NCBI RefSeq assembly: GCF_039522935.1
Contig: NZ_BAAAEI010000028.1
Location: forward strand, 1 to 64,000
DNA length: 64,000 nucleotides
Source: Bowmanella denitrificans
GTDB taxonomy: Bacteria; Pseudomonadota; Gammaproteobacteria; Enterobacterales; Alteromonadaceae
Direction: 5' to 3'
The position numbers and the translations under genes are program-made. How positions within the stretch are numbered: the first letter of the stretch is position 1; each line of letters opens with the position of its first letter. Shown here piece after piece: positions 53,137 to 61,320 of the stretch. Below the pieces are notes generated by a model, which had not been told where the DNA came from, ran no database searches, and saw nothing but the letters and a program-made list of their open reading frames with translations.

Positions 53137-54282
53137 TCAATCCATCGATTGGCTACCTGAAACTGGCTGCAAGGCCATAGGTCTGACCTTACTTAGCAAG
53201 CTATATAAATACTTGCCTGGCTCTTCATTAATCACAAAGTGGGCGGAATGCTGGAATGCAACATATTCTTTATGCGGGGATTCGACCTGTTCGAACCAGT
53301 TTTTAACCAGGTAGGTAGGGGTTTGCAGATCGCGCTCGCCCTGAAAAATAAACATCGGCACGCTAAAAACATAATGTTGCGGGTACTCTATTTCATAGTG
53401 GTAAAGATCACGAATGAGTTGCCGGGTTGCCAGTGAAGGCTCGGAATTTGTGATAAAACTCAGCAGTTCACCGATGCTGGTATCCGGTGACAATACCGCA
53501 TCCAGAGTCAAATGGGTGCGAAAGTCATCGGTAGGGTCACGCAACGCATAAATAGAACCAGCAAAGCGGGGTACATATTGTTGTATGGCCTGGATATGCG
53601 CCATTCCTTGGTCGGCGTCCGGCCACTGGCTAAGCGCCTCCAGGGCGTTAAAGGTGTCTATATCCCCTTGCTCTTCAGCCAGCACCATCATCTGCCTGCG
53701 ACTGCCTTCAAATCCAGACTTCCAGCCCAGTGCCTGCCCAACGCCCACATAGGCAGACACCAGATCAGGACGTTTAGCAACAACGCCAAGACCGAGCATG
53801 CTGCCCCAACTATGCCCCACCAGCACCAGTTTAGATTGTCCAAAACGCTGGGTTACATGCTCCATCACGGCGACTGCGTCCTCGACCATAGTGGCATAGT
53901 CTGTCACGCTGGCGGCCTGATTATCAGCAATAGAGCGTCCGGCCCCCCGCTGGTCCCATTCCACCACGGTAAAATACTCGGTAAGAGGCAGTAATAAACG
54001 GTGTGATAACGGTGTAAAAGCGCCACCAGGACCACCATGTAAATCCAGTAACAACGGATTCGATAAGTCCCTGCCACGGACCCGGATATACTGGCGTACA
54101 CCATTTATTTGCAGATAAAAGGATTCGTCTATGCCGCCATTATTGGTGTTAAGCCACAGAGCATTGCGATTTATCTCCTTACCAGCAGAAACCAGCTGAT
54201 AGACGGAGCACAGCATACCCAGCACAAAAATCAGGGCGACCAATATTAATCCCAGAGGAGCCGATATTTGCCACTTTTTCAT
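53137..54282 (-). CDS. Prolyl-aminopeptidase-like alpha/beta hydrolase, membrane-anchored
   Basis: A 381-residue protein of family S33. One N-terminal membrane segment (about 10-32) places the enzyme in the periplasm or on the membrane. Oxyanion-hole motif LHGGPGG (about 82-88), WDQRGAGRS, nucleophile elbow GHSWGS (about 160), acid in QGERDLQTP and catalytic His in FQHSAHF are all present, so it should be active. The family removes N-terminal Pro or other residues from small peptides. It is a separate unit with operator module B upstream, divergent from the GntR gene. Confidence 0.9.
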   Translation of the reverse strand: MKKWQISAPLGLILVALIFVLGMLCSVYQLVSAGKEINRNALWLNTNNGGIDESFYLQINGVRQYIRVRGRDLSNPLLLDLHGGPGGAFTPLSHRLLLPLTEYFTVVEWDQRGAGRSIADNQAASVTDYATMVEDAVAVMEHVTQRFGQSKLVLVGHSWGSMLGLGVVAKRPDLVSAYVGVGQALGWKSGFEGSRRQMMVLAEEQGDIDTFNALEALSQWPDADQGMAHIQAIQQYVPRFAGSIYALRDPTDDFRTHLTLDAVLSPDTSIGELLSFITNSEPSLATRQLIRDLYHYEIEYPQHYVFSVPMFIFQGERDLQTPTYLVKNWFEQVESPHKEYVAFQHSAHFVINEEPGKYLYSLLSKVRPMALQPVSGSQSMD

Positions 54283-54330
54283 CCTTTACTCCATTGTGTT
54301 TAGTTACTGCCCACAGGGCCAGAAAGAAAC

Positions 54331-54385
54331 ACCATATCGCTTGACAAATCAATTTAACAGCCTTTTTACAATATATGGCTGTACA
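54331..54385. promoter_or_regulatory. Operator-promoter module B (hydrolase / GntR divergent region)
   Basis: CAGCC (54358-54362), 14 bases, GGCTG (54377-54381), then TACAA: the mirror image of the TTGTA-CAGCC arm, so this copy is the most complete palindrome. In the minus direction TGTTAA (54354-54359) and TATGGT (54331-54336) are spaced by 17 bases and serve the hydrolase gene. It stands between the hydrolase and GntR genes and could control both. Confidence 0.7.
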
Positions 54386-54493
54386 AAACACGGGAAATCA
54401 TCAACATTCTCCGCAATCAGTAGCTCTATCGCTTGAATAGATGGGTCAGCTGGTGTATTAATTTTGAGCCTCAACCAAGGTCAATGCACACAA

Positions 54494-55174
54494 ATGGACA
54501 AAAATAAAATTAACGATGCCACTGAGGCATACAATATCGTGATGGACGCCATAGTGACCCAGGCGCTGCCGCCCAGTCACAAGGTGTCTGAGAATATTCT
54601 CAGTGACATGTTCGGCATCAGCCGCACTATTGCCAGAAACCTGATAGAACGGCTGATTGCACAACAATTTCTGGTTTCCCTGTCACCGCGAATTACTCAG
54701 GTTGCACCTTTGACTTTGCTGGAAATCCGGCAAAATTTCACCTTACGTAAAATGTTGCTGCCCGAAGTCATCTCTCTGGCTGGCGCCAAGATTGATATCG
54801 AGCATATTCGCCAGTTGAACAAAAGAATTCAGGGCTTATTGCCGGTTAAAGACGACCAAACCGCTCTGCAGCTGTTAAAAATCAACAAGGAAATCAATCT
54901 GGCTTTTTGTGCCCCGGCTGGCTACCCGTTAATGAATGACTGGGTTCGGCAACTGGAAGACACCGCCATGCGCATTTACTGGCTGTATATTAAAACCCGC
55001 CAATCTTTTCCCTACTCTGGTGATCAACAAAACAGCTTGCTGGATCTCATCAAGGGTGACGAACCCAGGGCCATTCAGGCGCAGGTTCAGGATATGATTG
55101 CCCAGACCGAGGAGCGTATTTTAAACGCCATATTTTCACACAAGCAGTTCTATACCCAGGATCTGCTGGTCTGA
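54494..55174 (+). CDS. GntR/FadR-type transcriptional regulator (FCD domain)
   Basis: A 226-residue regulator. N-terminal winged helix (about 10-75) with KVSENILSDMFGISRTIARNLIERL, then an all-helical ligand domain (about 85-220) with the FCD-like features FTLRKMLLPEVISLA and FCAPAGYPLM. The start is uncertain: a TTG at 54464 and the ATG at 54494 are both possible; the ATG suits the family. It is the only regulator in the locus and lies beside operator B, so it is the likely controller of the three modules. It ends with a 25-base tail-to-tail overlap with the transporter gene. Confidence 0.88.
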   Translation: MDKNKINDATEAYNIVMDAIVTQALPPSHKVSENILSDMFGISRTIARNLIERLIAQQFLVSLSPRITQVAPLTLLEIRQNFTLRKMLLPEVISLAGAKIDIEHIRQLNKRIQGLLPVKDDQTALQLLKINKEINLAFCAPAGYPLMNDWVRQLEDTAMRIYWLYIKTRQSFPYSGDQQNSLLDLIKGDEPRAIQAQVQDMIAQTEERILNAIFSHKQFYTQDLLV

Positions 55175-56301
55175 GTCTTTTGGTCTTTAGCCCGGGTCTT
55201 GGGACTTCGCAAAATACGCACCAGTCCGAAGGTCAGCAAGGGCAGGATAACCACCGCCAGGTAGGCATAGGACAGCATACCGTAGCCCTTGGCAATCAGC
55301 GTTATCAGACCAAACTGTTCAGCCAGCAACATGGCCAGGCTTAAGCACCCCAGGGCAATAGCCAACCGGTAAGTTTTGGGTAAGGTTTTATGCCGTTCCT
55401 GGAAAGCACCAGCAACCCGTTCATTTATTGCATGAATAATTCCTGCGCCGGTTTCCACAAAAGTGCCGAACAAAATAAGCTGAAACACCACAAAGAACCA
55501 TATAGCGCCCAGCCCCTGCAAAAGCGCTGTGACCGGCACCGGCGCACTGATAATGTGTGGATACTGGGCCAGCATCGCTATAAACACAAAGATGCCCGGC
55601 ACTATACCAATTACGCCGGCCAGGGCGCCGGCCCCCAAAGCTTGTTGGCGACTGTGCAAATGGCGGGTCACAAACAATACGGCAGCCAGGGCATTAAGAT
55701 TGTAGGCTGCATAGCGCACTCCGTCCCAATACCAGATGGTACTTGTGTTTGGTTCACTGTTGAAAGAGGCCGCAATATCGCCGCCAAAATCATGTACAAC
55801 CCAAAGCAGAAAACCGGCATACACCAGATACAGTAGTACCGACCAGAACGTCAGCGCGCGCTCTATCACCCGGGTTCCCAGATAAGCCAGCAAGCCTATA
55901 CAGGCCAGCAATATCAGCGTGCCCCAAATACCCGGCCAAGCAAATAGATCGGTCACCATCTTCGCTGCCGCAGAGCCAAGCACGGCCAGTACCAACAGGG
56001 CAATTAGCAAGTAGATCAACTCAAACAGTACCCAACCTGGCCCCAGCAGTTGTTTGAAGAAGCGCCGGTAATCATGGCTGTGGGTGAGGCGGGAAAACTC
56101 AAATGCAATAGCCAGCACAACGCTCCAACACAGGCCGGCTACCAACATGCCCAGTAGCCCGTTAACCGGGCCATGCACCAGAAAAAATTCGGCAATTTCC
56201 CGCCCGGTACCATAGCCGCCACCCACAATCACCGACTGAAAGACCAATCCTGGCAAAAAATAGCACTGCAATAGGTTTCGTATCCTGCCCGAATTAATCA
56301 T
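55150..56301 (-). CDS. YkvI-type membrane transporter
   Basis: A 383-residue protein with about ten helices, resembling the YkvI family of APC-superfamily-like transporters (VFQSVIVGGGYGTGREIAEFF near the N-terminus, a Gly-rich broken helix, and LFGTFVETGAGIIHAINERV in the middle). Its substrate is not known for the family. GGAGG 5 bases before the ATG gives a strong start. Third gene of the operon TonB receptor - DUF1611 - this gene; import of an amino acid, perhaps D-glutamate, or of a small peptide fits the context. Confidence 0.82.
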   Translation of the reverse strand: MINSGRIRNLLQCYFLPGLVFQSVIVGGGYGTGREIAEFFLVHGPVNGLLGMLVAGLCWSVVLAIAFEFSRLTHSHDYRRFFKQLLGPGWVLFELIYLLIALLVLAVLGSAAAKMVTDLFAWPGIWGTLILLACIGLLAYLGTRVIERALTFWSVLLYLVYAGFLLWVVHDFGGDIAASFNSEPNTSTIWYWDGVRYAAYNLNALAAVLFVTRHLHSRQQALGAGALAGVIGIVPGIFVFIAMLAQYPHIISAPVPVTALLQGLGAIWFFVVFQLILFGTFVETGAGIIHAINERVAGAFQERHKTLPKTYRLAIALGCLSLAMLLAEQFGLITLIAKGYGMLSYAYLAVVILPLLTFGLVRILRSPKTRAKDQKTQTSRSWV

Positions 56302-56343
56302 CGCTTCCTCCCTGACTGCACCGGCTGGCTTGCCTCAGCAGCA

Positions 56344-57390
56344 TCATGCCAGTTCGGCCTGACCATGCCAAACCCGTTGAATCTCATCCACTATGGAGGC
56401 GCAGCCATCGGTAAGTGGGTCGACACAAAGCAGGCCCGTTTCCTGTGTCAATGCCTGTAAATATGCCGTTCTTTTATGCGGCGCCAGACCGGAAGTATTT
56501 ACACAGATACCTACACAGCGGACCTTGGGGTTGGTCAGGCGCGCGCACTGGAGATTCAACGCGATACATTCACGGATAGATGGCAACTCATATTGCTTAC
56601 AGGTACTGATTTGTGTGCGGGTGGCGTCGTGGCAAACTACCAGGGCATCAGGCTGTGACCCATGCAGCAGACCGAGACTGACACCGGCATAGGACGGATT
56701 AAACAAAGAGCCCTGACCTTCAATCACATCCCAGTGTTCCTTGTGATTGGCGGGGGAGATCACTTCAGCAGCACCGCAGATAAAGTCTGACACCACCGAA
56801 TCCACCGGAATACCGCTCCCGGCAATCATAATACCGGTTTGGCCTGTAGCTCTGAATGTGGCTTGCATGCCCTGCTCTCGCATCGCTTTAACCAATGCCA
56901 GAGCGGAGTATTTTTTTCCCACCGCACAGTCTGTGCCCACCGTCAGCAATCTCAGACCAGTGCGTTTTTCACCTGTGCCAATAGGTAAGCGTGGTGGCGC
57001 CCGGCGCACATTAATCAGGGCCGCACCAGAGGCACTGGCGGTTTCTACCAACCCAGGGGTTTCTGCCAGGTCAGTATGCAGACCACTGACAATGTCCATG
57101 CCCATGGCCGCTGCTTCATTCAGTACTTTGCTCCAATTAGCGCCGATACCGCCGCCCATAGGGGCAACACCAATAATCAAACTGCGCGCTCCGGCCAGCA
57201 CCGCATTCTGAATACTGAGCTCGGGCACGCCAAGATCGATACTGCAGCCCGGCAGGCGAATTTGCCCCACCACGGCCTCTGGACACCATTGCACTATACC
57301 CGCACCAGTCTTGGCATAGAGCATTTCGGTGACATCCCCCAGAAAAACCAGATAAGGGGTTTTTAGCTGCACATTGGTTATTTGGTTCAT
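56344..57390 (-). CDS. dgcN: DUF1611 protein (DgcN-type D-glutamate N-acetyltransferase)
   Basis: A 348-residue DUF1611 protein: N-terminal Rossmann-like domain (about 1-135) and a C-terminal P-loop domain with LLTVGTDCAVGKKYSALAL (about 150-168), TGQTGIMIAG and VIEGQGSLFNPSYAGVS. The family has long been found next to dipeptide-epimerase-type genes. To my knowledge a marine member was shown to acetylate D-glutamate (DgcN), after which DgcA racemises the product to N-acetyl-L-glutamate. Here it stands in the operon of the TonB receptor while dgcA is in a second operon with the same operator. Family assignment is firm; the reaction is inferred. Confidence 0.87.
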   Translation of the reverse strand: MNQITNVQLKTPYLVFLGDVTEMLYAKTGAGIVQWCPEAVVGQIRLPGCSIDLGVPELSIQNAVLAGARSLIIGVAPMGGGIGANWSKVLNEAAAMGMDIVSGLHTDLAETPGLVETASASGAALINVRRAPPRLPIGTGEKRTGLRLLTVGTDCAVGKKYSALALVKAMREQGMQATFRATGQTGIMIAGSGIPVDSVVSDFICGAAEVISPANHKEHWDVIEGQGSLFNPSYAGVSLGLLHGSQPDALVVCHDATRTQISTCKQYELPSIRECIALNLQCARLTNPKVRCVGICVNTSGLAPHKRTAYLQALTQETGLLCVDPLTDGCASIVDEIQRVWHGQAELA

Positions 57391-57418
57391 ACCCTGCTCT
57401 CTTCCGGAAAATACAACA

Positions 57419-59677
57419 TCAGAATGAATACGTGGCCGACAGACCTATAGTGCGCGGCTCCACAGGGGTACCGGTGATATCCATATTGCCTGTACCGGGA
57501 ATCATCTGGGCGTTGAAGCTGGCATAGTCATCGGCGTCCAGCAGATTATTCACATACAGGTTCAGCACCAAATCTTGCCACGCCATTCCCACGCTCATAT
57601 CCACCAACAGTGTGTTATCGCTGTCCAGATTGATCGTTGGGTTAGTCGGGTCGCCATTGTTAAACGCCGAAGGGAAGCTGTCGCGATACCTTACCCCGGC
57701 CGTTACCCAGCCATAAGTGTCGCGGGACAGATCAAACTCATATCTGGCAATGGACGACAAGCTCCAGCGCGGCACGCCGGGCAAATCCGCACCGGCCAGA
57801 GCAAACAAGCTGGGCTCGTCTTCATTTAAAGTACTGTTGCTGTAGGCCACAGACGTTTTGATAGTAAAGCTGGAACTGGGGCTGATGGTCAGCGCCCCTT
57901 CGAAGCCTCTGGCCGTTACCCCGCCTCGGGCATTGCCTTGGGTACGCAAACCAAAAAAGGAGGCGTAGGCCTGGAAATCCTGCCAATCGATATACCAAAG
58001 GGCCGCGTCATAGCTGAACAGACCATCGGCCCAATCTCCCTTGGCACCGATTTCATAACTCCATAAATTGTCCTGATCCACTGTCGGTTGCGACAACAGT
58101 TGCCCGGTTACAGGGTGATTAATCGACAGATTGGCAGATGCAGGACGATAGCCGCTGGCTATTCTGGCATACAGGGACATATCTTTATGCGGGCGATACC
58201 TGGCGGTCAGCAGATAGGTCTGAATATCTGCCTCCGCGGTTGGCAGGGTCAGGTCTTCACTGGCACCAATCAGCAGCCCATCGCGCAGATAATTCAAAGC
58301 CAGTTCGGTATCGGCGTAGCGCATGCCGAGGGTCAGATCAAAGTCATCACTCAGATAGTAAGTCAGGTTACCAAAGGCCGCCATTTCCTTGTAATCACTG
58401 GGGAAGGCCGCCAGTAAGCCGACGATTTCTGCTGGCAATGCCAGTATTTTTTGTTGGTTCTGGGTGGATTCATCGGCCAGATATAAGCCCGCAATCCATT
58501 CCAGTTTACCTTGTGCGGTAGAAGTGATCCGCAGTTCATGCGTGGTCTTTTTTGACTCCACATCCACAGTGACCGGCACAGTATCGATACTCCCCGGCGT
58601 CATACCAGTCAACTGTTCGATAATGGGGGCATATAAGGGTTTACCATCTTGCGCCAGGCCGCTGGTGTATTTCACATAACTACTGGTGAAATTGACAACC
58701 GCCCCTTCCATTTCATATTCCAGGCTGCCCGACAACATGCGCTGAGAGGTATTTTCATCACCAAAGGTACGGTTTGAGGTTAGCTTGCCGTACATTTCCT
58801 GTTTATCCAGTCCGGCAATATTCACCGCCGAGCCCATGCCAAAACTCGAGTTTTGCTTTAATGCCTTGATACGCAGGCTGAGTTTATCAGTGGCATCAAA
58901 CAGCACATCTGCACTGTAGCCATAGTTGTCCCCATGGTTGGCATCCTCCCGTATGACGTCACCCGTTAGTGCATCTACCTGATCCACATAACCGGCATCA
59001 TCAGCGGAAAAACCAGCCAGGGTGATGCCCAGCCGGTCTTCCACCAGTGGCAGACTATAAAAGCCGCGATACAGTTTATTGATGCCGCCGCCTTTAGTAG
59101 CAGACATATCTGCCGTCAGCGCCCCCCTGGCGTCAAACAAGGCTGGCTCGCGGCTGATATAACGGATGGCACCGCTGATAGCTGTGGCACCAAATAAGGT
59201 TCCCTGCGGCCCTTTAATCAGTTCCACCCTTTCCACGTCACCTAACAAACCATCGAAAAACAAGCTGTTACCTTTGGCGAAACTGCTGTTACTGGTCAGT
59301 GGTACATCGTCAATGTAAATCGCCGTTACCGCGGTTCCTCCCAACTGACTGACACCACGGGCAGTAATTGAACCCCGCCCGCGCTGACCGCCTTCGCTGA
59401 TCACCTGATAGCCAGGGGTATAGCCGATGACATCACTGATTGAGGTCAGACCGCTTCTCACAAACTCATCGGGGTTAACGGCGCTAACCGCAGCCGGCAC
59501 ATCCTGAATACTCTGCACCCGTCTTGAAGACGTCACGGTGATTTTCTCTACCGCCTCATTAGCCGCACTGACTTCCAGATCCTGCGCAACATCCGCCAGG
59601 GATGTCAGTGGCCAGCCTGCCGTCGCTAAGCCTGCCAAGATAAGTGAGTATTTAGTTCCCGGTTTGTTTCCGTTCAT
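57419..59677 (-). CDS. TonB-dependent receptor of the D-peptide locus
   Basis: Outer-membrane receptor, 752 residues. The open frame runs to a TTG at 59692 but GAGG 6 bases before the ATG at 59677 and the signal peptide (SLILAGLATAGWPLTSLA) set the start. TonB box EKITVTSSRR (about 42-51), plug domain with DVPAAVSAV, ELIKGPQGTLFGATAISGAIRYI, and a barrel ending SATYSF. First gene of the operon with DUF1611 and the YkvI-type transporter; operator C lies about 120-150 bases upstream. Likely imports the oligopeptides or muropeptides that the other enzymes process (inference). Confidence 0.94.
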   Translation of the reverse strand: MNGNKPGTKYSLILAGLATAGWPLTSLADVAQDLEVSAANEAVEKITVTSSRRVQSIQDVPAAVSAVNPDEFVRSGLTSISDVIGYTPGYQVISEGGQRGRGSITARGVSQLGGTAVTAIYIDDVPLTSNSSFAKGNSLFFDGLLGDVERVELIKGPQGTLFGATAISGAIRYISREPALFDARGALTADMSATKGGGINKLYRGFYSLPLVEDRLGITLAGFSADDAGYVDQVDALTGDVIREDANHGDNYGYSADVLFDATDKLSLRIKALKQNSSFGMGSAVNIAGLDKQEMYGKLTSNRTFGDENTSQRMLSGSLEYEMEGAVVNFTSSYVKYTSGLAQDGKPLYAPIIEQLTGMTPGSIDTVPVTVDVESKKTTHELRITSTAQGKLEWIAGLYLADESTQNQQKILALPAEIVGLLAAFPSDYKEMAAFGNLTYYLSDDFDLTLGMRYADTELALNYLRDGLLIGASEDLTLPTAEADIQTYLLTARYRPHKDMSLYARIASGYRPASANLSINHPVTGQLLSQPTVDQDNLWSYEIGAKGDWADGLFSYDAALWYIDWQDFQAYASFFGLRTQGNARGGVTARGFEGALTISPSSSFTIKTSVAYSNSTLNEDEPSLFALAGADLPGVPRWSLSSIARYEFDLSRDTYGWVTAGVRYRDSFPSAFNNGDPTNPTINLDSDNTLLVDMSVGMAWQDLVLNLYVNNLLDADDYASFNAQMIPGTGNMDITGTPVEPRTIGLSATYSF

Positions 59678-59771
59678 CTTCCACCTCAACAACCTGTTGT
59701 TTTATAAATGTTTTATTTCTTATTTCTGGGGTTGGTTCGGCAAATCTGACCGGTTTAACCCTGCTTCTGTA

Positions 59772-59826
59772 TACACTTTAGTCACACAGCAAGATATTTG
59801 TACAGCCTTTTTTAACATTTTAGCTG
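59772..59826 (-). promoter_or_regulatory. Operator-promoter module C (TonB receptor operon)
   Basis: TTGTACAGCC (59798-59807), 14 bases, AGCTG (59822-59826). In the minus direction TGTACA (59799-59804) and TAAAGT (59775-59780) are spaced by 18 bases, identical to module A, and both are followed by GTGTA. Transcription would start near 59768, about 90 bases before the receptor ATG. Confidence 0.7.
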
Positions 59827-59973
59827 CGTTATTTTTACATTAAACAACTTAAGGCAGGAATTTCTTGTTAGAGCGGATAGCAAGGCAGCTCAAACGCGCA
59901 ATGCGTAGATAAGCGGCCGCAGACTAGCAGAAATACCGGAATTTCAGTTAACAGAAATGCGCTTACGCTGAGA

Positions 59974-60031
59974 CGCTAAGGCAGCGGGGCAAGGCTCGCT
60001 AAGACATATCAACGGACCTGTTGCCTTAGCG
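59974..60031. repeat. Inverted repeat downstream of the GNAT gene
   Basis: CGCTAAGGCA (59974-59983) and its exact complement TGCCTTAGCG (60022-60031) are separated by 38 bases that contain a further GCTCGCTAAG. Ten bases after it lies the GNAT stop codon. It has no T-tract. The rest of the gap 59827-60041 shows no gene. Confidence 0.55.
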
Positions 60032-60041
60032 AGACATAGAA

Positions 60042-60509
60042 TTACTCAGATGGCAAAGATGGGGGGCTTACAAGATCAATCAAAAAACTGTAACCATGCT
60101 GTACAAAACCAAGGTTTTTGTAGAACTCGTGCGCCTTTTCACGGCGCAAACTGGATGAAAGCATGGCCTTATAACAGCCTTTTTCGCGGCAAAGCTCTAA
60201 TGCGTATTGCATCATCACCCGGCCAACGCCCTGGCCCCGATGTGAATCGGCCACAACCACATCTTCAATAATGGCTGACTTAGCGCCCTGATGCCCCAGA
60301 TTATCCACAATTAACAGCGCGAATGTCCCCACCGCTTGTCCGGCCTGGCGGGCCAGGTAGAGTTTATAGTCAGGGTAACTGGCCATCCGCTCAAAGAGTT
60401 GCTGCGCCTGTTCCAGGCTCAGCACGTCCTTGTCAAAGTCAGGCTGAGCATATAGCCCTAACACCTCAGATAAGGAATCTTTGCTGACTTGTTGGATACT
60501 CATGGACAT
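60042..60509 (-). CDS. GNAT family N-acetyltransferase
   Basis: A 155-residue GNAT enzyme with motif A (EDVVVADSHRGQGVGRVMMQYAL, the pyrophosphate-binding Arg-Gly-x-Gly-x-Gly-like loop) and the motif B region KAHEFYKNLGFVQHGYS. The open frame begins with a GTG overlapping the nitroreductase stop; GGA 7 bases before the ATG at 60509 favours that start. Substrate unknown; by sequence it may act on an amine or amino acid. Cotranscribed with the upstream nitroreductase. Confidence 0.85.
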   Translation of the reverse strand: MSMSIQQVSKDSLSEVLGLYAQPDFDKDVLSLEQAQQLFERMASYPDYKLYLARQAGQAVGTFALLIVDNLGHQGAKSAIIEDVVVADSHRGQGVGRVMMQYALELCREKGCYKAMLSSSLRREKAHEFYKNLGFVQHGYSFLIDLVSPPSLPSE

Positions 60510-60520
60510 CGCAGGTTCCA

Positions 60521-61198
60521 CTAAATAAAGGTCGCAATCTCATCCAAAGATTTTTTCACCAGCGCGTGTTCGGGCACAGTGGCGTCTTGGGCGGGATAAC
60601 CGGCAATTAACAACATATAGGGTCGTTCATTATCTGCATCGCGTTGACAGACTTCGGTCAGGAAGCTCATAGGTTTGGGGGTATGCGTCAGGGTAACCAA
60701 ACCTGCCTGGTGCAGGGCCTGAATCAAAAAGCCGGTGGCCAGGCCTACGGATTCATGCACATAGTAATTCAGCTGATTATCTTCGGCATGAATGCCGCCG
60801 CGCTTCTGGCTGAAAATGGCGATCAACCAGGGGGCATTTTCAAGATAGGGTTTATGTGCATCGGTACCCAGGGGCTTTAACGCGCCCAGCCATTCCTCAC
60901 CTGCCCGCCCAGCGTAGAAAGAACTTTCCAGGGCTTCGGCCTGTTGGCGAATTTGCCGCTTTACATCCGGGTCCTGAATGGCAACGAAGTGCCAGGGCTG
61001 GTGATTGGCCCCGCTTGGCGCGGTACCTGCAGCACGGATACAGGTTTCAATCAACTCCCGGCTGACAGGCCGATCAGAAAATGAGCGGATGGTATGGCGG
61101 CGTTGGCAACTGGCATAAAATGTTTTAGCCCGATTGAGCATTTCTTCAGGAGAAAATTCCTGGTAATCGCTAAGGGGAACACAGGCATGATCTTGCAT
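60521..61198 (-). CDS. Nitroreductase-family protein, iodotyrosine-deiodinase-like
   Basis: A 225-residue FMN-dependent nitroreductase-fold protein. FMN phosphate-binding residues RRHTIRSFSDRPV, AGTAPSGANHQPWHFV and the C-terminal GLVTLTHTPKPMSFL fit the IYD-like subgroup, which in bacteria includes dehalogenases with unknown physiological substrate. It is followed directly by the GNAT gene. Probably cytoplasmic. Confidence 0.87.
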   Translation of the reverse strand: MQDHACVPLSDYQEFSPEEMLNRAKTFYASCQRRHTIRSFSDRPVSRELIETCIRAAGTAPSGANHQPWHFVAIQDPDVKRQIRQQAEALESSFYAGRAGEEWLGALKPLGTDAHKPYLENAPWLIAIFSQKRGGIHAEDNQLNYYVHESVGLATGFLIQALHQAGLVTLTHTPKPMSFLTEVCQRDADNERPYMLLIAGYPAQDATVPEHALVKKSLDEIATFI

Positions 61199-61320
61199 GG
61201 GGCACGTCCTTTTTTATTTGATTCGCTGCAACGAATAAGTACCTTAACCTAACCAAATTGGTCAACCAGAGGCCGCTTGATTAACTGCTACATTTTATTT
61301 ACATCTGTCAACTAAAGTGC

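Noticed and set aside
55150..55174. A frameshift or assembly error at the GntR/transporter overlap
   Set aside because: Both proteins end with sensible C-termini and the 25-base tail-to-tail overlap is compatible with ordinary compact gene ends.
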